From Parapristionchus giblindavisi (Eukaryota; Nematoda; Chromadorea; Rhabditida; Diplogasteridae): a DNA stretch of 64,000 nucleotides. Both the position numbers and the translations under genes were made by a program. This document shows, piece after piece, positions 36,389-48,107 of the stretch. Position 1 is the stretch's first letter. Every line of letters begins with the position of its first letter. Location: assembly GCA_943737045.1 (NCBI GenBank), contig CALSFV010000031.1, positions 310,001-374,000 on the forward strand, given 5' to 3'. The notes below the pieces were generated by a model. It had not been told where the DNA came from, did no database searches, and saw only the letters and a list, made by a program, of their open reading frames with translations.

Positions 36389-36999
36389 GAATCGTAAAAC
36401 TCGATGATAGGTCTAGTCAGAAGCGAGCGCCCAGATATACCGTAGTCAACTTTCGCGCTGGGAGAACCTAGATGTTTTAGTGCTTATCATCACTCAGTTT
36501 GCGATACTTTCTTTCTCCGGCAAGAGCTTCTTAGTTACTATCATTGAGCCGCCGTGAGTTTCACGCCTGTTATAAGATATAGTAAAACAACAACAACATA
36601 GATCGCTCTAAATAGGGCCGCTCATTGTCTCGGTAATCCAGACATACGGAGGGCAATGGGTACGAACTCTTTTTTCATATCGGATTCGGGCGATTCGTGT
36701 CCGCATCCGTGAAAAAGTATGAGCGCCAGTCTTTTTTCACGGATACGGACAGAGAGGAACTTAGAGCGCTAGAGAGAGGGAAGGAGGTGAGAGAGTGTGT
36801 GAAATTGAGAGAGTGAAAAGGGAAGCGGTGAAAACAAGTGTAAATAAGAAACTAATGAGAAAATAAGCTAACCAGAAGAAATATAGAGTGGAACTACACA
36901 AGAGAAATGTAATCAGAGCATTGAGAAAGTCAAATGGACAGTGGATTTTAAAAATAAGGGTAAAAAAGAGTAAGAGAGATAGAGAGTGAAATGCGCGCA

Positions 37000-37450
37000 C
37001 CCTATCGCGAGAAAGAGAGTGAGACAGAGAGAAGAGTGAGACAGAGAGGAGAGTAAGACGGAGAGGAGAGGGTATTTCACAACAAGCGTGTCGCGAGAAA
37101 GACAAAGAGGAGAGTGAGGCAGAGAGGACAGTGAGGCAGAGAGGACAGTGAGGCGAGTGAGACAGAGAGGAGAGTAAGACAGAGAGGAGAGGGTATTTCA
37201 CAAGAAGCGTGTCGCGAGAAAGACAAAGAGGAGAGTGAGGCAGAGAGGAGAGTGAGACAGAGAGGAGAGTGAAATAGAGAGGAGAGTAAGACAGAGAGGA
37301 GAGGGTATTTCACAACAAGCGTGTCGCGAGAAAGACAAAGAGGAGAGTGAGGCAGAGAGGACAGTGAGGCAGAGAGGACAGTGAGGCACAGAGGAGAGTG
37401 AGACTGAGAGGAGAGTAAGACAGAGAGGAGAGTGTATTCACAACAAGCGT
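37000..37450. repeat. Minisatellite, about 114-120 bp period
   Basis: About 3.5 units, each with CACAACAAGCGTGTCGCGAG followed by purine-rich GAGAGTGAGGCAGAGAGGA runs. Units start near 37074, 37194 and 37308, with a partial one near 37433. Open frames across it are repeat artefacts (Ser/Leu/Cys-rich). Confidence 0.9.
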
Positions 37451-37507
37451 GTACAAGAGTATGCAATTGATACAAGAAAGCGTAAAAATTAAAATAATAA
37501 GACTACC

Positions 37508-37640
37508 TGACGACTGTAGCTGCCCGATGATGGCATATTCAACCCAAAGATGCCTCTTGAAGTAGACGTAGAGGTCGACGTGCTTGACCCGCAGAGCGTT
37601 CTTGGTGTTGAGAGCCGATACGTGTGGTCGTCGCGAGCAT
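37508..37640 (-). CDS. Orphan exon, unrecognised
   Basis: Minus-strand segment with a GTAGTC donor and an open frame containing ALNTKNALRVKHVDLYVYFK. GC content and codon use look more gene-like than the flanks. I do not recognise it; another captured exon is likely given its place inside the 31.9-38.3 kb element. Confidence 0.3.
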
Positions 37641-38610
37641 ATCTTTAGTAACCTAAATTCATTCTGTTACAGATAAATGCGATTGATAAGCGGAAAGAAC
37701 GGAAAGAGTGGAGAGAAAGAGTGAAAGAACAGTGAACTGGTGAAGTCGCGCGCTGCGAGGGAGAGATCGCGCACGCGTGTGCTGGGTATCGCCTCACCCT
37801 ACACCCTTCACTGCACGCCAACTGCTCCGCGCTCTCTAAAATTGGACGAGTGTGACTGAGAATGCACACGATTTCTTGTACAGTTTTCGTGTAAATGATA
37901 AGTGTTTTCGCAAAAAATATTTATAAATTATTGAACACACTTTCATCGAGAATTGAGCAAGAGCAATTTAATCATCAAACTATCACTTTTGTAAATTCAA
38001 CTTTGGTCGCAACTTTGTGTAAAGCTCCGTTTACTTTTTCTGCTCCTCTTCAAATGCACACTCTCTCGCCTGCTCTAACCGACCTCGCAACAAAGTTCGC
38101 AACTTTGTTGCGATCTTTTGGTCGCAACTTTCTTCGCATCTTTTGTTAGAGAGAATTAGAGAGCGTGTATTTCGAGAGATTTAGAGAAAAAGATGCGAAC
38201 AAAGTTGCGAACTTTGTTCGCAACTTTATTCGCATCTTTTTTGACAGATTGGACGGACCCCAGGCCAATCGAATGCACTCATGCCTACACTCTTCCTCGA
38301 CTTCATTCAATGCTTGATTACTTTATATTTATTATGTAATAACTAATTCAAGATAAACAGTGTCTATATAGATGAATCTTGTTTGTATGAATCTTTATTT
38401 GATTTTATGCAGTAGCCTATTCTACTTGATGGAAAGGCTGTGTATTACCCAGGAACGCACCAGTGTCACAACTTGTTAGCACAAACCATACACCGACGCT
38501 TTTCGGCATATATGTGAGAAATTGAGTTGTAATTGATGATGGGAATGTCAAAACATTAAATAGATGTCATAAAAGTTTTTGAAAGTCGAAAAAAATAACG
38601 GGAGCCCAAT

Positions 38611-38675
38611 TGGGAAATTGACCCATCGGCCACATCACGTGCACCACTCAACTGTCCATTGAGTTACACCACGAA
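38611..38675 (-). repeat. Degenerate tRNA-like sequence
   Basis: On the minus strand TGGTGTAACTCAATGGACAG fits an A box and GGGTCAATTTCC a weak B box at tRNA-like spacing. Other tRNA arms are not clear. Confidence 0.35.
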
Positions 38676-38801
38676 ATATTTGGTTGGTCTGTACATTTTT
38701 ACAATTTTTTTTAAAAAAAATTTTGAAAATTATTTTTGATTGCGGAGTGGTTAAAGCTACAATCTGAACTCAACTTGATTTGGTCTTCCTTATCCCTTTA
38801 A

Positions 38802-40220
38802 GAGACAGGCTCCGTAATTATTTACCATTTTGAGCATTCCCCGGAAATTTCCCCTAGCAAAAGGATTCAGGCCTCCATGCTTTCATGGTGGAAGGTGGCC
38901 TGGCTCCTATTTACAAAAGTGTAGTGATTGAGGCATTCGGTCTCCAACGCGGCCAACGGCAAAATTCCAAAGTCGAAAAAATGGCAAACTTCGAAAAATC
39001 ATATTTTGCGAATGAAACCAGTTAGCCTCGATATTGTTTCACGGTATAGTTGGTCATCTCAAAAGTGCGTAAAAACACTAGGAACATCGAATTGTGGACG
39101 TCTACAAACACGTTTTTCAGCATTTTCGCGAGGTTTTCACCCAGTCAATATCAATTGACCGGAAGTTCCTATAGCACATAAAATAGCCCACACGATTCTG
39201 CACTAATAAAACACAATTTCAAACGAATCGAGATTATTTCAGTATTTAAAAAAAATTAAAATGTGCTTTTTGGGGCTGTTTTTTCGCCCCCAGACCACTT
39301 TCCTGGAGGGAATTGGATATGTTCTGCGTATCATACGACATTCTGAGATGGGCTGAGTAAGAATCCACTGAAACCCAGACGACTGGCGCGCTCCTGGAAA
39401 AGTCGATTTCCATGACCCATGGGGTTCATGGTCCGAAAATCTCGAAATTTTTCATGACTGGAAAATCTTCTTTCTTGTGATCATCATGAAGCATGCTCAC
39501 TGTGAATTACTACGAAATAGTTTTCATCGTTCCATCGATCTTTTCAAATTTTGCAGAAAAAATTTGTTCGGAAAAATACATAAATAATCGTAAATAATTC
39601 AAACCGCATCCACTTCATCTGAGATCACGACAATGATAATACTTACTGTCCGTCCTCCAAGATAGGCACACAATACTAGGCATCTCAGAATATCGTATGA
39701 TACGCAGAACATATCCAATTCCCTCCAGGAAAGTGGTCTGGGGGCGAAAAAACAGCCCCAAAAAGCACATTTTAATTTTTTTAAATACTGAAATAATCTC
39801 GATTCGTTTGAAATTGTGTTTTATTAGTGCAGAATCGTGTGGGCTATTTTATGTGCTATAGGAGCTTCCGGCATATTGATATTGACTGGGTGAAAACCTC
39901 GCGAAAATGCTGAAAAAGCGTGTTTGTAGACGTCCACAATTCGATGTTCCTAGTGTTTTTACGCACTTTTGAGATGACCAACTATACCGTGAAACAATAT
40001 CGAGGCTAACTGGTTTCATTCGCAAAATATGATTTTTCGAAGTTTGCCATTTTTTCGACTTTGGAATTTTGCCGTTGGCCGCGTTGGAGACCGAATGCCT
40101 CAATCACTACACTTTTGTAAATAGGAGCCAGGTCACCTTCCACCACGAAAGCATGGAGGCCTGAATCCTTTTGCTAGGGGAAATTTCCGGGGTGTAGTGA
40201 ATTTTTACCGAGCCGGTCTC
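38802..40220. mobile_element. TTAA-flanked foldback transposon, second subfamily
   Basis: TTAA on both sides (38798-38801, 40221-40224). Ends GAGACAGGCTCCGTAA and, reversed, GAGACCGGCTCGGTAA resemble the ends of the 28.5-kb and 49.2-kb elements (GACACCGGCTCAGTAA). Arms of more than 400 bp are inverted copies; 38928-39158 and 39849-40103 encode the same short frame in opposite directions. The centre (about 39400-39680) is unique. No transposase. Confidence 0.9.
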
Positions 40221-40282
40221 TTAAAGCTCTTTTACGTGAGATCATCTTGTTTTCCTTTTCCGGATCACCTCTACAGTCCCGC

Positions 40283-40840
40283 ACGTTCGCGCTCCCTAAA
40301 CGCGGCCCGCTGCGTGCCACATCATGCCGCACCCATGAATAAATTTTTTTCCAGCATTTCATTGGCTGTGATCGTTGTATCATCTGATAATATTAATATC
40401 ACCGCAGAAACAAAATTTTTTGGTTGAGTGTGGACAGTGTCACACAGCCAGCCGCGTCCCCGAAACGCGACATGATGTGCCCCCCCCCCCCCCGCGGCCC
40501 GCTGCGTGCCGCATCATGCCGCATCGATGAATAAAAATTTTCTTCAAACATTTCATTGGTTTCGATCATTGCATCATCATGTCCGCACCCTTATTTGATG
40601 ATGCAACGATCACAACCAACGAATTGTTTTTAAAAAAATTCATCGATGCGGCATGATGCGCAACCTGCCGCTTTTAAGGAGCGCGAACGTGCGATGCTGT
40701 CCACACTCAACCAAAATTTTTCGTTTCTGCGGTGATATTAATATTATCTGATGATACAACGATCACAACCAATGAAATGTTTGAAAAAAAATTTATTCAT
40801 CGATGCGGCATGATGCGGCACGCAGCGGGCCGCGGGGAGC
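40283..40840. repeat. Nested foldback, GC-rich
   Basis: Outer arms (40283-40445 and about 40690-40838) and inner arms (40490-40565 and about 40600-40670) are inverted copies sharing CGGCATGATG-type sequence. This gives a two-level palindrome. A run of about 14 C lies at 40479-40492. Confidence 0.8.
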
Positions 40841-40904
40841 CGCGTTTAAGGACACACAGTCTGCTCCATTTAGCATACACCATTTACTAACAATAAGTGA
40901 TACA

Positions 40905-40990
40905 CCAACACTTCGGAGAAAACTTGAAATTGGATATTTTGGAGATCATTTTATCCGCCGTCGTCAATAATGAAGAGTTAAACTCTATAG
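40905..40990. repeat. Dispersed repeat, copy B (inverted)
   Basis: Inverted copy of the segment at 24326-24416; shared core includes CGCCGTCGTCAATAATGAAGAG apart from single-base changes. Confidence 0.8.
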
Positions 40991-41329
40991 AGAGAGAAAC
41001 CATTGTCAATACCGAAATCTTATCTACAGCCAGAAATATTTTCGAAATTTTGTGACGCGTAATATAAATTTTCAACGTTTTTGCTTGATTACCGACCGCA
41101 CCACAGCGACGAACGTAGAAGAAATGCTGAGAAAAAATAGACCTATTTACCAACCGCACCGCAGAGAACAATGAAGAAAAAGTGAAAATGGAAAGAGTGA
41201 AGTGTGACGGACAGACAAAACGACAGACAGACGTGCCTTATCATTTTATAGAATAAAGTAATGACTTTTTTCTGACCCCTTGTCATATAGTATAGAGATT
41301 AGTCTAATATTAGCAATATTAACGAAATT

Positions 41330-42262
41330 AACCATTCCTCTGTCTGTATCTCAGTTTATCCTTTTGCCCCATTCCTTGTTATCTATTCCTCCCCATTGTG
41401 ATTCAAATGGTGGTGGGCCGAAATGTTACTCGATAAATGGAAATGATTTGTTCGCATCCCTATTGTGAGAACGAGCTATTCGGAATTATGGTAATGAAAC
41501 TATTGTGTTAGGAAAGTGATCTTTGAGCACAATTAGATGAGAACAGAATATGCAAAATCGACGAGAGGGAACGAGTGGCTGAGCTTCGATTAGCATACAT
41601 ATAACAGTTTCAGTAAAACCCACGTTTCGGAACCGAGGTTTCGGAACCGTTAGATAGGAACTGCCCATATTCAAATGGTGTTACAAATCGTTTTATATTT
41701 AAATATAACTATACCTTAACCAAAGATCAAGTCAACGGCTCATAACAACAAATATCTCGATATTAACAATTACTTGAAACGTCTGACTGTGATGCTAGCC
41801 CAGTTGATGAAAGCCAAACCAACTAACCCATTTGGATTAGCCAGAACCATGTCTATTCTGTCAGGCGATTCCGAAATCTCGGTTCCGAAACGTGGGTTTT
41901 ACTCAAACTGTTCTATGCTACTCGGAGCTCAGACAATCGTTCCCTCTTGTCGATTTTGCATCTTTTGTTCCCACTCCATCAATTACATTTGCATTGTTCT
42001 CTGTGAGCTGTTCTCTGATCAGGGGTTCTTTCCAAGCAGTTCCTGGAACCTCATTACGACTTCCCTTTTTCAAAACCGGAGTTTCAAGATATAATTAACG
42101 AAAACAAGAGATCCGAAATTGAAATTACATATCGGCCCACCACCATTCAAATCATTGCAAAAATGTGGTATGCTCTCTCTTCTAGCCCTAGCGATAATAC
42201 TATAGCAACAATCATATTGAGTTTTTATGGCAGTTATCAAACTCTTTCGATGAACTATACAC
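41330..42262 (+). pseudogene. Srh/Str-like chemoreceptor relic split by a foldback insertion
   Basis: If the 41409-42144 insertion and one copy of its 8-bp target duplication are removed, the flanks read continuously on the plus strand as FLPIVIQIIAKMWYALSSSP then NTIATIILSFYGSYQTLSM. This matches the TM6-TM7 pattern of Srh/Str-type nematode receptors. The usual PYR ending is not seen and no good upstream exons were found, so the gene was partial or already decaying. Confidence 0.5.
41409..42144. mobile_element. hAT-like foldback with exact 8-bp target duplication
   Basis: Flanked by ATTCAAAT on both sides (41401-41408, 42145-42152). Termini GGTGGTGGGCCGAAAT and its near complement; arms about 250 bp. 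An 8-bp duplication points to a hAT-type transposase acting in trans. No coding sequence is seen. It interrupts a chemoreceptor-like coding stretch. Confidence 0.85.
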
Positions 42263-42359
42263 CAAATATCAAATTAACTAAACTTTCACATGCCCGCTTC
42301 ATTTTAGTAATGATTGATATCTTGTTACCTGTTTTTTTTCATCCATGTGCATATAGATA

Positions 42360-43630
42360 AATATGTAAATTTTCAATTGAAGGTGTTCATCAGAGTTTCT
42401 ATTTATCCTCATGTTTTCATTCTTCATTTATATCTCACCTTGCATGACCTCCTATGCGAGTACCCATTACTCTTCATTTATTCGGCCATTCCTTTGTATT
42501 GGGCACAAACCATTGTCAACAGTCAATGGATGAATTTGGAAATCAATAGAGGAGTCTGTAAATAACATTTTGCAGTTGACTAAGCTTTTTCATCGAATGT
42601 TCAATTATCATAATAAATAGATGATATAGACTGGCACTACTAAGATTGGATATGGAATGTCAGCTTGTAATGGTGGCAATGGGATTTGTCATCTGCCAAT
42701 ATAGAGAAGCTATTGAACAGTTTAAAGATATTGGATAGCTCATTAGTACTTATTAACCTCATTTCAAAGGCATCATTACAACTACAATATGTACGAACCT
42801 TGTGAGTGGAAATGTACATTGACTTGTGAATAATCGATAAACGGATTGGAAATATTCCACATTTGTTACTATTTAATCGTTGTCTCTCCCAGTTGACCAT
42901 TGTTTTTGAACTCAAGGATGATCTACACCAATAACTCCTACATGTTATCTTCCATTCAATCCTCACACTATCAACCTACTCTCCCACTCCATTCTATTTT
43001 GTTATAACAGCGTAAACCATTTCAAATCTTTCTTTAGTGAAGTCCCTTTTGGCTTCACTAAATAGGTTTATAGTATAATATAACCTTCTGGCTGAACTAT
43101 TTGATAAGAGCTTGTGTAGTGTTCGGCAGGACAAAAAAACATGGGAAAACATATACAAAATATTTATTATTCATATTGTCTGATATGATTAACCCGTTTG
43201 TGTGTTCAAGATTGTCTACACGAATATTTATATTTCAGAAAAAGCTTTTATCCTAATTGTTCATTAGTTTTATGTGAGTAATCAATAAATCTCTGATCCA
43301 TATTCACACTTTTGAATTACACTTTTCTTTTGAGAATTATTGTTTACGGTATAATGAGGAAGGCAAATACAATATATTTTCCCAATGATACTGATCATCT
43401 TATACGTAATACGAATTATATATCCTAACAATGTTATATCCATTGCATCATCTATTTGATCTCTTGCTCCACTTCAGAAAGTGATTTATCAAACGATTTT
43501 AACGAAAGAAACATTTCACCACTTTCGATCTACCATGATTTGATGTCCCATTAATTAAGTTATGAATAATGTATTCTATCACGTGAGATAACAATGTGAT
43601 AGGAGTTGGCGTAATGATAAAATATTATTT
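42360..43630. other. Intergenic, no gene seen
   Basis: AT-rich, with fragmentary open frames on both strands (plus strand 42314-42565, minus strand 42640-42966). None has convincing splice structure or family motifs; these may be decayed chemoreceptor pieces. Confidence 0.4.
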
Positions 43631-43637
43631 CAATACT

Positions 43638-45167
43638 TCAGATAGGTGACACAACTGTTTTGATTTGGATACGTGACACAGTTTCTTGCGATTCATGTAG
43701 ACTCATAGCCCTTTTCTTCAACAATCTTCTCACTTGAGGAGAAAAGTAGCAAAGTAGAAGAGGAAGTGAGAAGGTACTAATATCATCCATTACGTTTGAC
43801 TGAAAGAAATATTGTAAGGAAGGTACTATGTAACTCTCCACTGTGACCACATATATTCATTGTCATATCATCACAATTTATTGAGGAATAGCAAATAACA
43901 TGTGTATTCTGCTATGGTGTCAAAGGTATTATGAAGAGGAGATGTTTTGCTTACCAGTGTTCGAGCGAAGTAGACATTATCGAAATCTTCAATAATGTAA
44001 AAATAGGTCCATATAAACTGATGAAATGATAGGAGAATTCCTATTATGGTGAAGCTCAATCCGTACAATATCATAGACCGTTGTTGTTTAATAGTCCTTT
44101 GCGATCTTTTGTTCTAAAAATGATTTTCTTAATGAATATTTGTTGTTGTTTTCAAACCGTTTGGTTAAGAATTTCATGAAATTTGATCAGTGAAAGAACA
44201 TTGAGAATTATAGACAGAACTGCATACATGAAGTATATAGATCCGTTGACTGGTCTATACACCTTCAATTAAAGATATAACTACTAATGAATGATTCAAA
44301 TGAAAACTACCATTCCCGCAGATACAACAAGTCCATAATAGTAGTACTTCTCCTCCCATTTCTTCCATGTTAGATCAGCAAAAAATAGGGCGAAATGAGG
44401 AATGATGGGTACAATAAACTGAAGAAGAACTATCATACGAGTGGTGAAGATCGTTCGTATCTTAAATGATATTATCATCCCATGAAATATTATTCGAATT
44501 AGAAGTACTCCATATTCATTGAAAACTGTTGATCTTAAAATACCTCTGTCGATTGGACGATCTTTCGTAGAACAGAATATCGATTGAGAAGCATGAGAAG
44601 TTTGCCTATCGTATGAGTGATTGTTAACCCTCCATATACAACCTGTCAATTCAATTTATTATTTTAAATGTTTGTGTTGTATTAAATTTTATTACCAAAC
44701 CAAGATGAATAAGGTACGCATGTGATGTTGTAGTGGGCACCGATAATAGTAACATATTAAACCATCCAGCATATGTCATCAAAATACCGGAGATACCTGA
44801 TGAGAATATTACACAAGAGATAAGCCTATTTATATCTGTCTGCTTTCGTAAAACTCTCTAATAGAGTTGTAGAATGAATCTAATTGTACCTGTACTGTAG
44901 AAGTAAATGAAGAACGATGATTTGGAATAATCACCTTCGGTAGTGTAGAATACGTAAAGGAATACAAGATATGCGATGGTGAGTCCAATATCCAGGCAAA
45001 AGTGATGTACAAAATTCATGAGCGACTACAATTTTAAGAGAAGAGGTATCAAAAAGTTGTAGCTTGCGTCTGGATTTCGTAGCTATAATAGTGTCTCTTA
45101 CGAGGAAATATAAAGATGATCCACTATCTAATCCCTTATTTACGACACTAAGCCTATCTATGCACAT
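43638..45167 (-). CDS. Seven-transmembrane chemoreceptor (Srv/Srg superfamily-like)
   Basis: Putative nematode chemosensory GPCR. Exons: 45102-45167 (tentative first), 44890-45025, 44696-44796, 44544-44642, 44311-44460, 44158-44262, 43955-44113, 43638-43799. All junctions are GT-AG and in phase, giving 325 aa, normal for the family. Hydrophobic spans include FCLDIGLTIAYLVFLYVFY, MIVLLQFIVPIIPHFALFF, YFMYAVLSIILNVLSLI and MILYGLSFTIIGILL. The charged RTIKQQRSM lies just before TM6. The last helix ends FSLPLLLCYFSPQVRRLLKK, as in Srv/Srg receptors. The true start is uncertain: an acceptor followed by ATG lies near 45595 and could mark an earlier exon. No disabling mutation seen. Confidence 0.75.
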
Positions 45168-45169
45168 GG

Positions 45170-46330
45170 CGTATGAATGAATTGGATCTTTGAAATGAAG
45201 AATTTATTCACATAATGAACTTTTGATCGGTAATACACCTCACCACAGTGACTAAATAGATACCGAAGAAACATGTCAGGTCAGAGGTTAACACTTTGAT
45301 CTTATTTCATCCGAATGGTTAGAGCTGAAGAAGTTCTCTATGACCTAAGCTATTTTTTTTAAGATTTTCAATGACCGATTCGAAATTTGAAACCTATTTA
45401 GTCGTTGCATCTCTAGAATTTCATTTTGTAAAACTTTTAGATACGACCCAGGCTAGACTGTGTTCAATGCACATACACAGTAATAGTTGTCCTTAAATTT
45501 TAATGTAAACACGAATAGAATATTAGTTCGATGAAGAAACTTCAATTGAAAACTATGGATAGATGTTAGGAACCAAGGCTTCATTGCATCTGAAACAAAA
45601 AAAAGAAAGAGATAAGAATTCAGTTATGTTCAGTGTCATTATGAATAAACAGTTGAATAATAAATAAAATACTGCTCTTCATGAATCTTCTTCAGGATAA
45701 AGTATTATTGAAATCTAAATCTCTAACAATCTTTTCGTCAACATATACATATTATATTTTATTGTTCCTCTTACAGCATAATTCAGTATATCGACCGTTA
45801 AACAAATTGCATATTGTGTTACCAGAGAAGTGTAACGGGAAGATCAATTGATATTTACATTTCTGTGAATTTTGCCATCGTAAAGTAGACAGGTGAAGTT
45901 GAATTGTGGCACTGATCAATGATCAATGAAAAAAACAGAATGACATCAATAATATATTATATATAGCGAGAGAGAAATCATAGCTTATGCTAACTGGGCT
46001 CTTCGCTTTTGTCTCACTCTCTCATTTCATTTACTAATAGATTGCAACATAGGTCCTTTTGAATATGTTGGTGCTGTGTTCGCACTGTCATTCACTTCGT
46101 TTTTTTGAGGTATCAGTGGAACCGCACGGAAACAATTAGTTTCTCCCTCTACAGTACGGTAAAAGAGAAGAAGGACATGTTGAATATTGGGTAACGGAGG
46201 CATAACTAAAAAAATCAAATATATCAGGCCTGTCACGAGAGAATGGACCTAACGGACGGAATTGAGAAAAATTACAAAACAAGTTTTCTCCAGTTTTATT
46301 CTTGTTTAGGCATGTCCTACCATCCTCCAA
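45170..46330. other. Intergenic region
   Basis: Possible 5' exon or leader of the chemoreceptor near 45500-45600 (poly-T, CAG, then MKPWFLTSIHSF). Otherwise AT-rich with no supported gene. Confidence 0.35.
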
Positions 46331-46338
46331 AGTCCCAT

Positions 46339-47221
46339 TGTGCTACTATCATTCTGGGGCTCCCTGCACCGGGTCGGCAATCCGGGAATCCAACTTTGAG
46401 CTCAAATATCTCGGTTCGGGTGCATGTCTGTGAAAAATTGTCACGAGGGTAACCCCCCCCCCGCTACTTTTTCGTCCTCTATCGATCTAAACAAACCAGA
46501 GGTCATGAAAGTGCTTCCGAACAGCGCTACACTGTGGTCCAAATAACTCAACACCTGCCCATTCGGTGCGGCTCAACCTGAAATATGCTATGTAACTTTT
46601 CGAGAGCTTCAAAATAAGTGGTTTACGACAGAAATACGTCCATGGAGACGTGTAGTTCATCTCCTCGAAAAATTCCTGATCATTTGAAGTCATTTTCGCC
46701 CAACCACAATCTCTCGTTTCACACACTCTCTCGCCGGAGAGTGAAAGAAATACAGGGAAGAGAACGGGAGAAAACGATATGCTTCATTCCGCACCGCGCG
46801 CTCGAGACCGTGCGGTGTAGAATGGAATAGAATGGAATGAAAAGGAATGGGCGAGAGAGTGTGTGAAACGAGAGAGTGTGGGTGGCGAAAATGACTTCAA
46901 ATCATCAGGAAATTTCCAAGGGGATGATCCACACGTCTCCATGGACGTATTTTTTTCGTAAACCACTCATTTTGTAGCAATTCAAAAGTTACATAACATA
47001 TTTCAGGGTCAGCCGCGCCGAATCGACAGGTTTTGAGTTATTTGTCCTAGAGTGTAGCGCTGTTCGGAAGCACTTTCATGACCTCTGGTTTGTTTAAATC
47101 GATAGAGCTCGGAAAAACAGCTGGGGTTACCCCCGTGGTAGTTTTTCATAGAAATGCACCTGAACCGAGATATTTGAGTTCAAAGTTGGGTTCCCGGATG
47201 ATCGTGAGCCCCAGAATGATA
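46339..47221. repeat. Foldback element abutting a mariner fragment
   Basis: Arms 46339-46720 and about 46860-47221 are inverted copies sharing GGAGCCCCAGAATGAT-type ends. The centre (46740-46860) has a GGAATGGAAT-type short repeat. The right end passes straight into transposase coding sequence at about 47216. Confidence 0.85.
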
Positions 47222-47630
47222 TTTACACAATTATCTTGAAGGCCCATCTCGAATCCATCCTTGGGAAACAAGCTGAAATCTATTTTCAACATGACAACGC
47301 AAGACCACACATTGCAAAATTGACCAAGGCTTAACTTGCAGACAATGGCATGACAGTTCTACCCCACCTACTGTATTCCCCCAACCTTGCTCCCTCTGAC
47401 TGCCATCTGATTTCGGCCCTCTACCACGTCCTTAAAGGGCAGCACTTTGATGACTGAACCAAAGTCGAGAAGGTGTTGACCAACTTCTTCAAGACCCAGC
47501 CCCGCTCTTCCTTGCTTTATTGGATCTACAGGTTGCTCGATAAATGGCGCAATACTACCAATGTAAAAGGGGCCTACTTCCAAGTTGAGCGGGCGTTTGT
47601 ATATTTTGTGGCAGATAAATATTTTCGTAT
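47216..47630 (+). pseudogene. Mariner transposase, C-terminal fragment
   Basis: Plus-strand reading gives YFQHDNARPHIAKLTKA, LPHLLYSPNLAPSDCHLISA and LLYWIYRLLDKW. These match the mariner-family HDNARPH and YSPDLAPSDYH motifs, which carry the second catalytic Asp and the 34th-residue Asp. A TAA after TKA and a TGA after HFDD disrupt it. The N-terminal half is absent, replaced by the foldback on its left. Confidence 0.85.
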
Positions 47631-48107
47631 TTAATTTTGTAAAGAAACTTATGCATCAACCTAATAGGAAAGAAATGTCACAAGGCATAGTAATCGCTCC
47701 ACTCCTTGCTCGCAATAAGTGCAGAAAAAAGTGCAAAGAATTTCGTGTCACCCCAATAACTGCAAAAGAGAGTTATCAGATTTATGATATGTAACAATTC
47801 AAACAATTCTCCATATTATCTCTTCAATATGTTATTGTATTCATCTTAACCTTATCATTTTCTATCTTATAATTGATGTTGTTTGTATCGTTATAGCAAC
47901 TCATAATAATATATCTTCAGACTGTAAATCTCTCGTATAGAACAAATGATAAATAAGCCTATTTCCTTTCATACAATGATTATTGTTGAACCAATTTCGG
48001 ATGAATTGAATCAGTTGTATTCCACTGGGTAAATATTTTGCATTTATATCTCTGTCATTAAGATTTGGAATTGCCTTTCTTTAAAAATTCGCATTGATTA
48101 TAATACA

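Larger units (their letters stand above)
31897..38261. mobile_element. Putative 6.4-kb TIR-bounded element carrying host gene fragments
   Basis: GGGGTCCGTCCAATCTGTCA begins the segment, and its exact complement ends it at 38242-38261. Next to each end are GATGCGAA/TTCGCATC-rich repeats. The right ~240 bp matches one arm of the foldback at 52615-53083. Inside are mutated, intron-bearing fragments of topoisomerase II and GDP-mannose pyrophosphorylase beta, further orphan exons, a tRNA-like repeat and a minisatellite. This is the layout expected of a gene-capturing (Pack-type) transposon. No transposase was seen and I found no clear target duplication. Two independent partial copies flanking the region are the alternative. 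Confidence 0.55.

Noticed and set aside
36761..37475. Ser/Leu/Cys-rich frames of up to 146 codons
   Set aside because: Translation of a purine-rich minisatellite; no start, splice or domain evidence.
46743..46860. Possible CRISPR-like or satellite repeat (GGAATGGAAT units)
   Set aside because: Few irregular units in the centre of a foldback in a eukaryotic genome; no regular repeat-spacer structure.
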